From NCBI RefSeq assembly GCF_030445035.2, contig NC_080683.1, positions 22,905,528-22,969,527 on the forward strand: DNA of 64,000 nucleotides. Reading direction: 5' to 3'. Source of the DNA: Dasypus novemcinctus (taxonomy: Eukaryota > Chordata > Mammalia > Cingulata > Dasypodidae). Of this stretch, positions 19,801-29,839 are shown in pieces. How positions within the stretch are numbered: the first letter of the stretch is position 1; each line of letters starts with the position of its first letter. The notes below the pieces were generated by a model. The model saw only the letters and a list, made by a program, of their open reading frames with translations, did not search any database and was not told the DNA's origin. The position numbers were made by a program, and so were the translations under genes.

Positions 19801-22800
19801 TCGCAGGAAACAAAACAAAACAAAAAACAAAACAGAGTAAGGGAGGCTGGTTCTCCTGAGGCAGGGCTTACAGATGTAGAAGAAACCATGGATCTGTAAA
19901 CGTGTGAAATCAAGATTTGCAGGTGCTTTGTTCACTATAAGAATGAATTGTCGATTCTTCATATCAACAAGAATGGAAAATAACTAAACCTAGTGAAATA
20001 AAGGCTTGAATGATGCAATGAGAATAAAATAATGCCACCAGAGGAAAAAATTAATCAAAGTGAATGAGGTAGATTATATTATTTTGATTCCAACTCCCAC
20101 AGCATGTGTCTAAGCAGCCTGAGTGTTTCTCCTTTATATATTCTCCTGTTCTACTACTGCCTTTTATCAGCTTCATCGGTCAGGAAAGTAAATGCTTGTT
20201 GTATCAATATATTTCTTATATTAAGACCCCATCTGCCAGCTCAATTACTCAAATACATTCTCACAGTATGGGATTTCTCAGAGGAGTAATTCTATTGTAA
20301 CACTACAGAAATTATATAAATGTCCTATGAGACTCAGGAAAAAAATATTCAGAATGACAACCCCTTATGTCGTAAAAAGCTCCAAAAGTTTATTGTTTTG
20401 TTGTTGTGTTTTCTCTAGACTTTTGAATTTTATTTTGACATCTTAAAATTACATATTGCTCTTTTACTTACTTTAATTTTGATGAGATAATAAGTCACAT
20501 TGTTAAGATTTAAAAGGCACGGTAATGCATAGAGCATTTAATTGCAGTACTATTTAATGAGATCAATAGTGGTAGAAACCAGGAATAAATCTTCTATTGC
20601 TATCTCCATGGACAATGTTATATGTGACTTTTACCTTTACAAATCTAAGTTTCCTCACAAAGAAGGATTATTCATGGGAATTGTGTTTGGGGTGCTAATA
20701 CAAGGGGAAGTTTTACTCTGAAATATGGACCTACCGATATCTTCCTCCTTTTATTTAGAACCCCCACACAGAAAAAATTAAAAGAAGAAAAAAATGTTAA
20801 AAATACAAATGCATTTGACAATAATTTTGTGACTTGTTGAGAGTCAGAAAATAAAGTAAGGCATAAGAAATTATAATTTTATAACATAAAAGGGAGTACT
20901 TAGTGAAAATTCTCATGCAGAGGAATGGATGATATAGAAGATGATCACTTTTTATGAATGTAAGAATATGTGCTCAAATTGCAGTAGCAGGAATTGAATT
21001 TAAACACAGAATTATTACTGTGAGTATGGAATCTTAGTAAATATTCTTGTTGGAGTCTATGATATTCTTTTATTTCAAAATTGCTTATGATTGTTCTTTG
21101 AACAAATAAATGCTTGATCAACTCAGGCCAGACTCGAAAACATATTCCTACTTTTTTTCTTGTCAAGAAAATAAAAATCTATACATTTAAATGTAGTCAA
21201 GTGTCTTTTGTCCTTCTTTTTTCTTTTAAGTTATGGTTTTAACAAAGAGAAAAATGAGTTTGATAAGAATCTGAATGTAGCCATTCTGTGCTGCTCATTC
21301 CAGATTTTGGTTTAGATTCTGACATATGCCCTGATTTCTGGGAATAGGATTTGGTACAGGGAAGCAGGGATATGAAGCAGATGACCTCTGCTTTCTCCCA
21401 TAGCTGAGAGTCTCTTAGTTTACATTCATTAAACTGTTGGTACGTGCAACGCACTCCGTAAGATTATTCTCTTTTTTCTTCCAAACAGTGTTCACTCTAA
21501 GCAGAGAGGTGAAAGCAAAAATCAGTCCAAGACTAGACTTTATCATTTCTCTCCTGAATTCTTTCCCTGCTGCAATTTGCACTAGGAAGCAGAGAGCATC
21601 TCCCATAAAGTCCACTCAAGCAAACTCTCTTAAGTCCAAGGTCAGGAAAGTTGCTGAGGGGAAAAGTCACAATACTGCTCTTTTTGTCATATTAAAGACT
21701 CCAAAGTTAATTTATTCAACTAGTACTTGTTTAGTGAGGGTACACTGTATGACCCCAAAGGTTGGTGTTGGCAGGTTGCTCTAGCATAACAGGGCCCCAC
21801 AGTTTGGAAAGGAGCACGGCCTTTAAGTTCATGAGCTCTGACTGCCTTGCTTTTGCCTTGAATGTAGGTCTCTGTTTTCTTAGAGAGTGTATTACATGAC
21901 CAATTTTCTGAAGCAATTTCAGGAAAGTCCCCCTGGAAGTACTTAGTCAGTCAAAGGATGTGAGTATTCTTTATAAATGTGATAAGATATATAAATATAA
22001 GGACTTATTGTTGTTTTTAATTTATAGGTAGGTATATAAAAATTTGTAAAGCTTGCCGTGTACAGAAGTTGTTTTCAGTTCAGGGAATCCACTTCATTCA
22101 TGAAGACCTGGAAGGGGAAAGAATATTCCATGGAATCCTAGAGAAGACTGGTCCTGCACAGAGCCAGCCTTGAATGAATGTAAGGTTCCAAGAGTTTCAG
22201 ATTTCTTCATAGAAGTCTGTGCCTTTGAAACCATCATTAATAGGGTTTCTAATACGTTTGTCCAATGCTTGCCAACTTGTCTTAAATGATAGCACATGAA
22301 GAAAACAATACACATTGTAATGCTCTCTAAGTTCTTTGAAGAAGGCTGGTCAAGATAGAAAACGGCTCTGGAAACTCTGGCCACCCCTCGCCCATGCAAT
22401 TATCCCCAAACCCCACTTGGCAACCATTTTGGGAGGACAACAGTGTTAACCAATGAAGTGTACCTCGGGGAGAACATAGAAAGTTGATCATTCTTCTTCC
22501 TGTACATTATCAGGAACATTTTGTGATCTTAGGCCCTGAAACAAAAGAAGGATGAGCTGGAAAACACATATTTTGGTGATTGGTGAAAATAACTGGATGA
22601 CTCTAGTCATGAAATGCTCATGAATATGATGGGCCCTAAAAAGTGATTCATGTGAGTGTGCGTTGGCTGTGTAGGATTATATACGTAGACTTAAGGGTGT
22701 GTGAGTTTGTGTGCACATTGGAATTTTGAAACGGGGACGAAGCATTCCAATAAATGAAACCTGTGTCTTCTTTCATCTAGGACAAACCTGTTTGCTGCCC

Positions 22801-25404
22801 CTGTCTCTAATATGACTACCTCAAAGGTTCTCTAGCACCATGTGGCGACAAGATAATCATTCCTGAGCTGAATCTGAGCAGAACTTTGAAGCAGAAGAGT
22901 AAGGCATAGAGCATTCTATGAAAAGTTAACTAAAATGGAATAAAATGGTATTATGTGGCAGAAAGAGCTGATGGTAGAATGGTTGGGGGTGGAATACTTT
23001 CTCCATTGAGAAAGCCAGGAGCAGGGGCTCCTCCTCTTTGCTCTCTTCATCACTAAAGCAAACATTATACTTGACCATCACACTCAGTCCTAATATCTCT
23101 CAACCAGGGCACTAAGCATTATTGAAGACATCTTTATAAATTTGTATTACTATCTCAGAGGCCTCAGAGGATTAAATACTTATTTGAAAATCTTAAGGTA
23201 ACAATAGACCGAATGCAGGATTTTGAAGAAAATATGCAGACGCTTTGCATTTTAAGAGGACTTTTACAACACAGGTTTTCAAGATCTTGGTAGAAGACAG
23301 ATTTTTTTTTTCCTAGGCCGGCTGTGCTGCAAAATTTTTTAGTCTATTGGAATTTACTGCTCTTTTCACCCAAAATCACTGTAAATGTTGTGACATGTCT
23401 AAAAATGTGTCTGCATCTCCCCTTTTTCATCTAGCCCCAAGCAATTTCTCTTTATAATTTGACCATGAACTTTCAAAGAATGCATTACGCTTTTTTACAC
23501 AAGAGTCTGTTCTTTATTTTTCCTATGGGAAATAGATTTTCACTCGACTCAAGTGTGATACCAAAGAAGTTAATAAACTGATTTTGTAGATCAGATTCCT
23601 TTGTATGTGGGCCTAAGTACAGGAAAAACATTAGCTAACTAATTAATTAACTAACCTTTCCCAAACCAAGCAAATGTGGGCAAAAAAGAAAGTAAAAGCA
23701 TGAGTAAATTAGAATTTTAATTAAAAATTTAGCACTGAAGTGACTATAACTTGATTGAAAATTTTATTGAAATTGACCATATGGCTCGATTTGGGGAATA
23801 GAAAAGGGCAGAAGCTATAATGAATTAATAATTACGTGGTGGCAGTAAATATAAATAAAAACTGCCCAGACAAACTCAGAGATCTGGTCACTCTATAGTC
23901 TTTATCTGTCTTAGCCACTTAGTTGTATGTCCCTGGGAGATTTACTTAGCCTAAAGAGAATTAACCAATCATTACAACTCTGAGCTCTGCTGCTGGAACT
24001 GAATATTGGTTATACCACTTTCTCTTTGTGTTAACAAAGGTCCCCAGGTAGAGGTGGAAGCACAGTCAGTGAACACAAAATAGAATAAAGGGAACTTGGA
24101 AAGGACAATTTAGTCTTCCAGGGCCTCATCACCACTATATGCTGAATTAAGAGTCTGGGAAAATGTACCTGGGGACATTAAGGTTATTGAATGGGACACT
24201 CCATTATTTTCTGTGTTAGGAGAACTAAAAGTTTTTGAAAGTCCTTCCTCAAAAATAAGGAGTTTCACAGAAGAGAAATTAGAAGAAAAAATATATAAAT
24301 CACTTTTATTATCCAAGTTAGGCCCAAGTTTTCCAATGAGGGTTTAACATTCATTTCCTGAGTTTTCCCCACTTTCATTAATGTGATAGAAAGTCTTAGC
24401 CTTGTTTGTACAAATCAAAAAAATAAGTTCTTGGATTACATCCCAGCCTACCTTAAAGCAGTTGTTCAATCGAAAGGAAATGTTGCCTTGAAATTTTAGT
24501 GCTTTCTAATGTTCTGTAAGAAGGCATAATCCACTTCAATAAATAAAAAGGAGCGAATAGAGACATCGTGTGTGTGCATGTATGTGCATGTGTGTGTGCC
24601 CCTACAGAAGCTTCCCTCTAGTTCTAGATAATCAGTGGGGATCATCAGCAGGAACCAAGTTGTTCATCCAAAGTTTCCCAGGCATGCTAAACCATCGGGT
24701 TTAGGCCAGTTTACAGCTTGAAAATGGGATTCCATTTTCTAAACAGCCCATGTGAGAAAGTTATACAACAAAATGAGGAAATAATACCAAAGTTATTAGA
24801 AAAGAAAAAAAAGGCCATCTTAACATTTCTTTTCTACAAGTATCCACGTGCAGACTTCATTTAAAGGGCTGATTGTTGGCAGATATTTAAAGTCCAGATT
24901 TCTGACATGAAACTCCCTTAGAGGGAAAACCCAATTGGGCTTTACAGAGTTGGAAAAATGAATCATCCTCCAATATTAGTGAGTTTAGACCTTAAATTGT
25001 GTAAGGGGCTATTCAAGTCATTTTTAAAAATAGCAATAGGAATATATATTCCTAATATTTAGTTATAGGACTTTGAAGCAATGACTTCTTGATTATATAT
25101 ACTAGCAAAGGGCAATACAAAGTATAAGCTCAGATAATTCTAAAAAGAGTTTCTGTTAATTTTAAATATATAATGCACATTTATTTATTCAAGTGTTCTG
25201 GATAATCACATATTAAAATAAATTAACAGTATGTGAAAGCGTCTCAGTTTCTCAAGTCAGGTCCACAAAGTTTGATTATATTGTGAGGTTCTAACTGCAA
25301 TAATATGTCTGTACTGTCAATGGTGCTTTCATTCAATTGTGAAAATAAAAGCACAGCCTATATCACAAATGTGTTAAATGGGTTATCTATGTGATCAGAC
25401 ATCT
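19801..25404. other. Mostly unique 5.6 kb, no gene seen
   Basis: The longest stretch with few recognisable repeats. The open frames in it (for example 21,437-21,784, 115 codons; 22,094-22,399, 101 codons) have no domain, no supportive base composition and lie in different frames and strands. A TG-rich run (24,565-24,598) and an A/C run (19,808-19,833) are low complexity. A possible degenerate MIR lies near 23,885-24,000. Nothing else is identifiable. Confidence 0.4.
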
Positions 25405-25505
25405 TGTTTGAATCCAGGTTCTGCTAATATCTAGCTGTATAACCTTGGAAAACTTGTCTAACTTCTTCGAGACTTAGCTTTTTTCGATGTAAATTGTTGC
25501 AAAAG
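25405..25505 (+). repeat. MIR SINE
   Basis: GTTTGAATCCAGGTTCTGCT then AATATCTAGCTGTATAACCT, TGGAAAACTTGTCTAACTTC and GAGACTTAGCTTTTTTCGAT reproduces the MIR head and core. Confidence 0.8.
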
Positions 25506-25524
25506 ATTAAGTGGTGGTTATTTT

Positions 25525-25760
25525 TAGAATTACAGATCTACAAAAGCATTTTGCGATTATGTAGTCCAACCTCTTTATTTTATAGGTGATTTTATGTCTA
25601 AGATCCAGAGATTTAACTAATTTTCCCAAAGTCAAATATTATGTTAGCATTATAAATTGAGCTTGGATACCCCCTGAGCTGCTTCCATTCCCATCCATTC
25701 TACTTTCTACTTTAGCACTCTGCCTTCTGATAGTTTAGCAATTAAAATTCATGGTTTGAT
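25525..25760. repeat. Ancient interspersed repeat, unassigned
   Basis: ATTATGTAGTCCAACCTCTT then TATTTTATAGGTGATTTTAT and CCCAAAGTCAAATATTATG resembles a widespread old mammalian repeat with a GATCATCTAGTCCAACCCCT head and a MIR-like core. I cannot choose between a MIR relative and a DNA-transposon remnant. Confidence 0.4.
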
Positions 25761-25904
25761 TTTTGAGATTTTTATGGTAAGTGCCTAATCCCTGACTTTT
25801 TTTTTCTCCAATTCATTACTACAATTTGGGCTGTCCCTCTAAACTTCAGACCTCCTATGTCAATAAAACTTTTCATAAACTTAGTTGTATTTCTTCTTTA
25901 TTGC

Positions 25905-26415
25905 TATTTTTATTTATTTATTTTTCTCTTCTTTATTTTCTTTTAAATGTTACATTAAGAAAATATGAGGTCCCCATATACCCCTCACCCCCCTACCCCA
26001 CTCCTTCCACATCAGCAACCTCTTCCATCATTGTGGCATATTCACTGCGCCTGGTGAGTACATTTTGGAGCACTGCTGCACCACATGAATAGTGTCTACA
26101 TTGTAGTTTACACTCTCCCCCAGTCCAACCAGTGGACCATGGCAGGACACACAATGTCCAGCATCTGTCCCCGCAGTACAACCCAAGATAATTCCTAATC
26201 CTGAAAATGCACCCACATCATATCTTTTCTTCCCTCTCCCTACCCTCAGCAGCTACCATGGCCACTTTCTCCACATCAATATTACAATTTCTTCCCTTAC
26301 TAATCACAATAGTTCCCCAGCGGAACACCAGTAAGTCCACTCTAATCCATACTCTATTCCTCCATCCTGTGGATCCTGGGATGGTTATGCTATTTGATAG
26401 TATCTCTCAGATATA
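25905..26415 (-). mobile_element. Xenarthran-type A-tailed retroelement, 3' end copy
   Basis: On the minus strand this ends in an A-rich tail (AAAAGAAAATAAAGAAGAGA then AAAATAAATAAATAAAAAT, plus coordinates 25,905-25,948), preceded by GGGGTATATGGGGACCTCAT. Matching stretches in the 34-kb copy include ACATTGTAGTTTACACTC, TCTCCACATCAATATT, AATTTCTTCC and AGTAAGTCCACTCTA / AGGAAGTCCACTCTA. It has no usable ORF. The polyA-like 3' end and 5'-truncated shape fit a LINE product, probably the 3' region of a lineage-specific L1; the assignment is an inference. Confidence 0.6.
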
Positions 26416-26457
26416 ATAACAGTGGTCTTTGCTTTATCCAGTTGTTCTTTGAAGTGG

Positions 26458-26496
26458 ATACAATTATATAGTGTAGTAAATACAATTATATAGTGT
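26458..26496. repeat. 17-bp direct repeat separated by 5 bases
   Basis: ATACAATTATATAGTGT occurs at 26,458-26,474 and again at 26,480-26,496 with AGTAA between. It lies just outside the 5' end of the solo LTR. It looks like a local duplication or a target-duplication scar of a lost or minute insertion. Confidence 0.9.
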
Positions 26497-26541
26497 CTTC
26501 ATGTAAAAATAAATGTCAATAAAATAAAATAAATCCAAAGG

Positions 26542-27439
26542 TGCGGTCACCCCTCGGGCTGAAGTGTGGTTTGCTGGCCTGGCGGGGGAGCGGCCGCGGC
26601 AGGCCAAGCCGCTGCCCCCATAATAGGGTGGCTGGTCGGACTCACCGCCACCCCTGAAGGGAGCTCGGCATGGGCGCAGAGTGCCCTCGGGTCTCCCCTT
26701 CTCGGCAGCCATGCTTCCGCGGCCGCCCCTCCTCCTGGATGGTGCCACACGATGCCTGTGGGGCGGCACCCTTCTTCTTCTTTCTCCCTGCACAGGCGCA
26801 GGGCGGAAAATTCCAGTCTGCCCTTTTCCCCTCCCCCGACAGCAGCAACAGCCAGGCGTGGGCGGAGAAATCCAGTCTGCCCTCCACCCCAGCAACAGCC
26901 AGGCATGGGGGGGAAACTCAAGTCTGCCCTCCACCCCAGCGGCAGCAGCCACCAATCCCTAAACCCTGCCCCTTCCCCCAGCAACAGTGACAGCCAATCC
27001 CTAACCACCACCCCTCCCCCGTCCAGTACCGCCCACTGACCTTTCGCCGGCAACCAATCAGAACAGGGCGTGGCTTCGACCAATCAGCCTTCCCCAGCCC
27101 CTATGAAACTGTTGCCTCTCCCTCAATAAAGTGGACTTGCGTGTTTACCTTGTCTCCGCGGTAGTTCTTCTGCTGTGCGCCCTCCAGTCCTGAGAGCCCC
27201 CGACAAGGGCCTGGCCTCCCTTGTCCCCAGTTCGTCGCCTGCTTCTCCGGGCGACCCCTTCGTCGTCGGCTTCGCCGGGCGACCCCGTCAGCCGAACCGC
27301 GCAACCCCTGTGAGACCAACCCCTCGTCTGCTGCCCGACCGACCCCTCGTCCCAAGCGGGACCGACCCCTCGTCCAAAGCTGGACCAACCCCTCGTCCGC
27401 AGCCAGACCCCACCTCTACCGACCGAGCAAGCCGCCGCA
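26542..27439 (+). mobile_element. Endogenous retrovirus solo LTR, GC-rich, 898 bp
   Basis: An LTR that begins TGCGGTCACC and ends GCCGCCGCA, flanked by identical 6-bp repeats CAAAGG (26,536-26,541 and 27,440-27,445). U3 contains a NotI-type GCGGCCGC, three repeats of a CCAGTCTGCCC/CAACAGCCAGG unit (starts near 26,813, 26,872 and 26,920), and two CCAATCAG boxes (27,054 and 27,080). A TATGAA stretch lies at 27,102 and AATAAA at 27,125-27,130. U5 carries repeated GACC(A/G)ACCCCTCGTC words (27,315-27,405). No gag, pol or env is present, so recombination has removed the provirus body. A 6-bp duplication is usual for betaretrovirus-like (class II) elements. The many intact CpGs indicate youth. Confidence 0.9.
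27054..27130 (+). promoter_or_regulatory. LTR promoter and polyadenylation signals
   Basis: Within the LTR, two CCAATCAG elements (27,054-27,061 and 27,080-27,087) lie 48 and 22 bases upstream of a weak TATA-like TATGAA (27,102), and AATAAA follows at 27,125. This is the compact U3/R arrangement of retroviral LTRs. A TATA-less start is also possible because the match is poor. Confidence 0.6.
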
Positions 27440-27445
27440 CAAAGG

Positions 27446-27829
27446 TGTTTTAATATGATATTTCATGAGTATGTTTCTATTTTTTAAAAAATATTGGCCT
27501 TAAAATTCAATGATATACCAAATTTCATTGAAATTAAAAGATATCATTATATCTTGGATTACCCATTCTTCCAAATGATTTTTTTTTTCAAATTAGTTAC
27601 TATCACAGCTGTTGTGAGGAAAAGATCATATAAACAAATTCACACAAAATTACAAGTGACTGTTAAGAGCTTAATCTATTTCCTTTCCAGAGATAATATT
27701 ACTAGGCAGAGGCAAGCTTTTAGCCAAAGGCTGGAAACTATGATTGAGTTCAAGAAAGGAAGGAAATCAAGACCAAGATATTCTTTAACATACGCCATGC
27801 GGGTGACTGCCTCCTCGATCAACAGCCTT
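27446..27829. other. Unique AT-rich sequence
   Basis: AT-rich sequence following the solo LTR. No gene is seen. The 116-codon open frame at 27,494-27,844 is unsupported. Confidence 0.4.
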
Positions 27830-27831
27830 GA

Positions 27832-27993
27832 CCACTGGTTCTGAAACTTTAGCACATAGCAGAATTACCTGAAGGGCCTATTAATCCACAGATTGCTGGG
27901 TCCCATCTCCAGAGTTCCTGATTCAAAGTTCCCAGGTGATGCTGATGCTGATTTGCTGGTTAATGGACCACAATTTGAGGAAAATCGGCCAGA
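27832..27993 (-). mobile_element. MER20 (hAT-Charlie nonautonomous DNA transposon)
   Basis: Matches MER20 in reverse over its full layout: ACTGGTTCTGAAACTTTAGC, then AGCAGAATTACCTGAAGGGC, CACAGATTGCTGGGTCCCAT, CAGAGTTCCTGATTCAAAG, TTCCCAGGTGATGCTGATGC and the terminal GGACCACAATTTGAGG. The inverted ends (GGTTCTGAAACTTT and CACAATTTGAG...) are diverged versions of the CAGTGGTTCTCAAA inverted repeats. Slightly under the usual 219 bp because of a central deletion. Confidence 0.85.
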
Positions 27994-28023
27994 CTGGCCA
28001 CTGATTCAAATGACATGATAGTT

Positions 28024-28215
28024 TAAAGCAGGAGTTCTTAACCTTTTTGGTCTATGGACCCTTTTGTCACTCAGTTGAAAACCAGGGACCCCGTACTAAG
28101 TCCATACTATACTGTGTATTATTTAATAAATATATCACACCCACACCAACACATCCCCACAAGAATTTTTTTTTTTTGAATTTCCATTTAAGCTCACAGA
28201 CCTTTCATCAAGAAC
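28024..28215. repeat. Possible ancient DNA-transposon remnant
   Basis: AGGAGTTCTTAACCTTTTTG followed by GTCTATGGACCCTTTTGTCA resembles an old mammalian hAT-like repeat head, and AAGAACCTTTGGTTTAGAAG near 28,210 could be the opposite end. Identity not established. Confidence 0.35.
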
Positions 28216-28244
28216 CTTTGGTTTAGAAGGTTCTTTACAGATAA

Positions 28245-28345
28245 TTTCTTTTATGACTATTTTACAGATGAAGAAATTAAGACTCAGGGGGATGTGCTCT
28301 AGATTAACAAGGAATGTTAAAGCTGGAGTTAAACCACACCTGACT
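28245..28345 (-). repeat. MIR SINE fragment
   Basis: ACTATTTTACAGATGAAGAA then ATTAAGACTCAGGGGGATGT is the reverse of the MIR CTCAGTTTCCTCATCTGTAAAATGG core. Confidence 0.7.
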
Positions 28346-28489
28346 TTTTTCCTTAAAGAATTGTCATGAATATTTGAAATTGAGATCAAGTGTGTTATTG
28401 AAATTTATACTTGCTATTATTGTTTTTATATTTCTGAAGGTAAAAGAATCATAGCCCTAGATATTCTATTTATAATGCAATTCTGAATA

Positions 28490-28670
28490 GTAAAAAGCAC
28501 TTTATAAACATTACTTGAAATATTTTACATACCCTTGCAAAAACCTGATAAAGGGTTGGTTTTCATGACATTAAGGATGAGAGAACTGAGGCACAATGGA
28601 ATTACTGAAAGGCATCCATCCAGAAAGAGGCAGATGAATATTAAAATCCAGATCTATATGATTCTGGAGA
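28490..28670 (-). repeat. MIR SINE
   Basis: CACTTTATAAACATTACTTG, then CCTTGCAAAAACCTGATAAA, GATGAGAGAACTGAGGCACA and ATTAAAATCCAGATCTATAT runs in the reverse MIR order from 3' end to B-box. Confidence 0.75.
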
Positions 28671-29204
28671 CGAAGATTTTACCCACCCCACTCTTCTTTT
28701 TCTTATAAAACTTAAGTTCTTTAAAAATCTATTTGTGTCCTTAAAGTTCGGGGTCCAGTGAAAATAATTTACTCCATGAGGGCCAATGAATATATCCTGT
28801 TCCAGGACTTGCTATTCAGCACTATGATGAGTATTCCCAAAACAAAATTATGATAATTATGTTTAAGATTTCAGTATTGTATTTCTAGCAAATAATTAAT
28901 GACAATTCTTCTCATCCCATACAAAGACCTTCACCTTCCTGCGAGGCCACAACCCCTTTGGAAGAGAACTACCCACCCGCAGACTCCCGCCCCTTGTCAC
29001 AGCAGATGGAATAAGGGATGTGAAGCTGATCCAAGGGCAGCCAATTCCTCACCTGTCCAGTACTTCTACCTTGGGTTCTGACATGCTGGCCCAATCATAT
29101 TCCTTTTGGTAGTCGTCATAGTCACCGTAGTAATTTGAACAAAAGAAAAGTGCTAAATATCAATGGGGACAGAAAACAGATTACATTATAAAGTGGTGGC
29201 ATTG
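28671..29204. other. Unique sequence
   Basis: I see no gene or assigned repeat. A short C-rich stretch near 28,930-29,060 has no recognised function. Confidence 0.4.
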
Positions 29205-29262
29205 CATGTAGTTAAGATGATGACCTAGAGTCAAACTCGCTAGGGTAAAATCCTTATCAGGG
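29205..29262 (+). repeat. MIR SINE head fragment
   Basis: CATGTAGTTAAGATGATGAC then CTAGAGTCAAACTCGCTAGG is the A-box side of MIR (GTTAAGAGCATGGGCTTTGGAGTCAGACTGCCTGG). Confidence 0.55.
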
Positions 29263-29734
29263 AATGAAAGAATGATACAATAGGAGTGAAATACTGTATA
29301 TTTTAAATTCTCTACTGCATACTTTCAAATTACTAAGTGTTATTTCCCTACATTTTTCTAAAATGTAACTTTTAAAGACCAAATTAGAGCAGTTAAAAGT
29401 GGTTTGGACAAGTTTTTTTTTTTTCAGCTGGCAACCTTTAAGAATCTCTGTTATAATAAAAAAGAGCTTTTTTATTTAAATGCTAAAAAGTATATAGAAT
29501 GATTAATAATGTTTATGTTTGAGTAATAAAAAATTCCTAAATGTAGGAAGAAGGAACTCTTTACTTATGTTTCCAATGTTTTATAATAAATATGAATAAT
29601 TTAAAAGCATATAATATATTTTAAAATTTACATGAAAAATCTCTTGATTTGCCAGTCCCTGATTCTTCACACAGGTCAAGGTCAAAACCCATTTGGTATC
29701 TACTCCTTATCATGGTAAAAGGACAGTGGGGTCA

Positions 29735-29835
29735 GTACTGGGTTCCATTCTGGATTCAAATTATGCTGCTGATACTTATTAGACATATAACATTCACGCT
29801 GGGTAATTTTTCATTCCTCTGTAAAAGGTAAGCTA
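29735..29835 (+). repeat. MIR SINE fragment
   Basis: TCTGGATTCAAATTATGCTG, CTGATACTTATTAGACATAT, then CTGGGTAATTTTTCATTCCT and CTGTAAAAGGTAAG follows the MIR core order. Confidence 0.65.
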
Positions 29836-29839
29836 TGTT

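Noticed and set aside
21437-21784. 115-codon open frame
   Set aside because: No domain, no neighbouring exon and no supporting start context; adjacent frames on the other strand are of similar length.
26464-27083. Three open frames of 157-178 codons on both strands across the solo LTR
   Set aside because: They arise because the GC-rich LTR has few stop codons. They overlap each other on both strands, match no retroviral or cellular domain and lie in U3.
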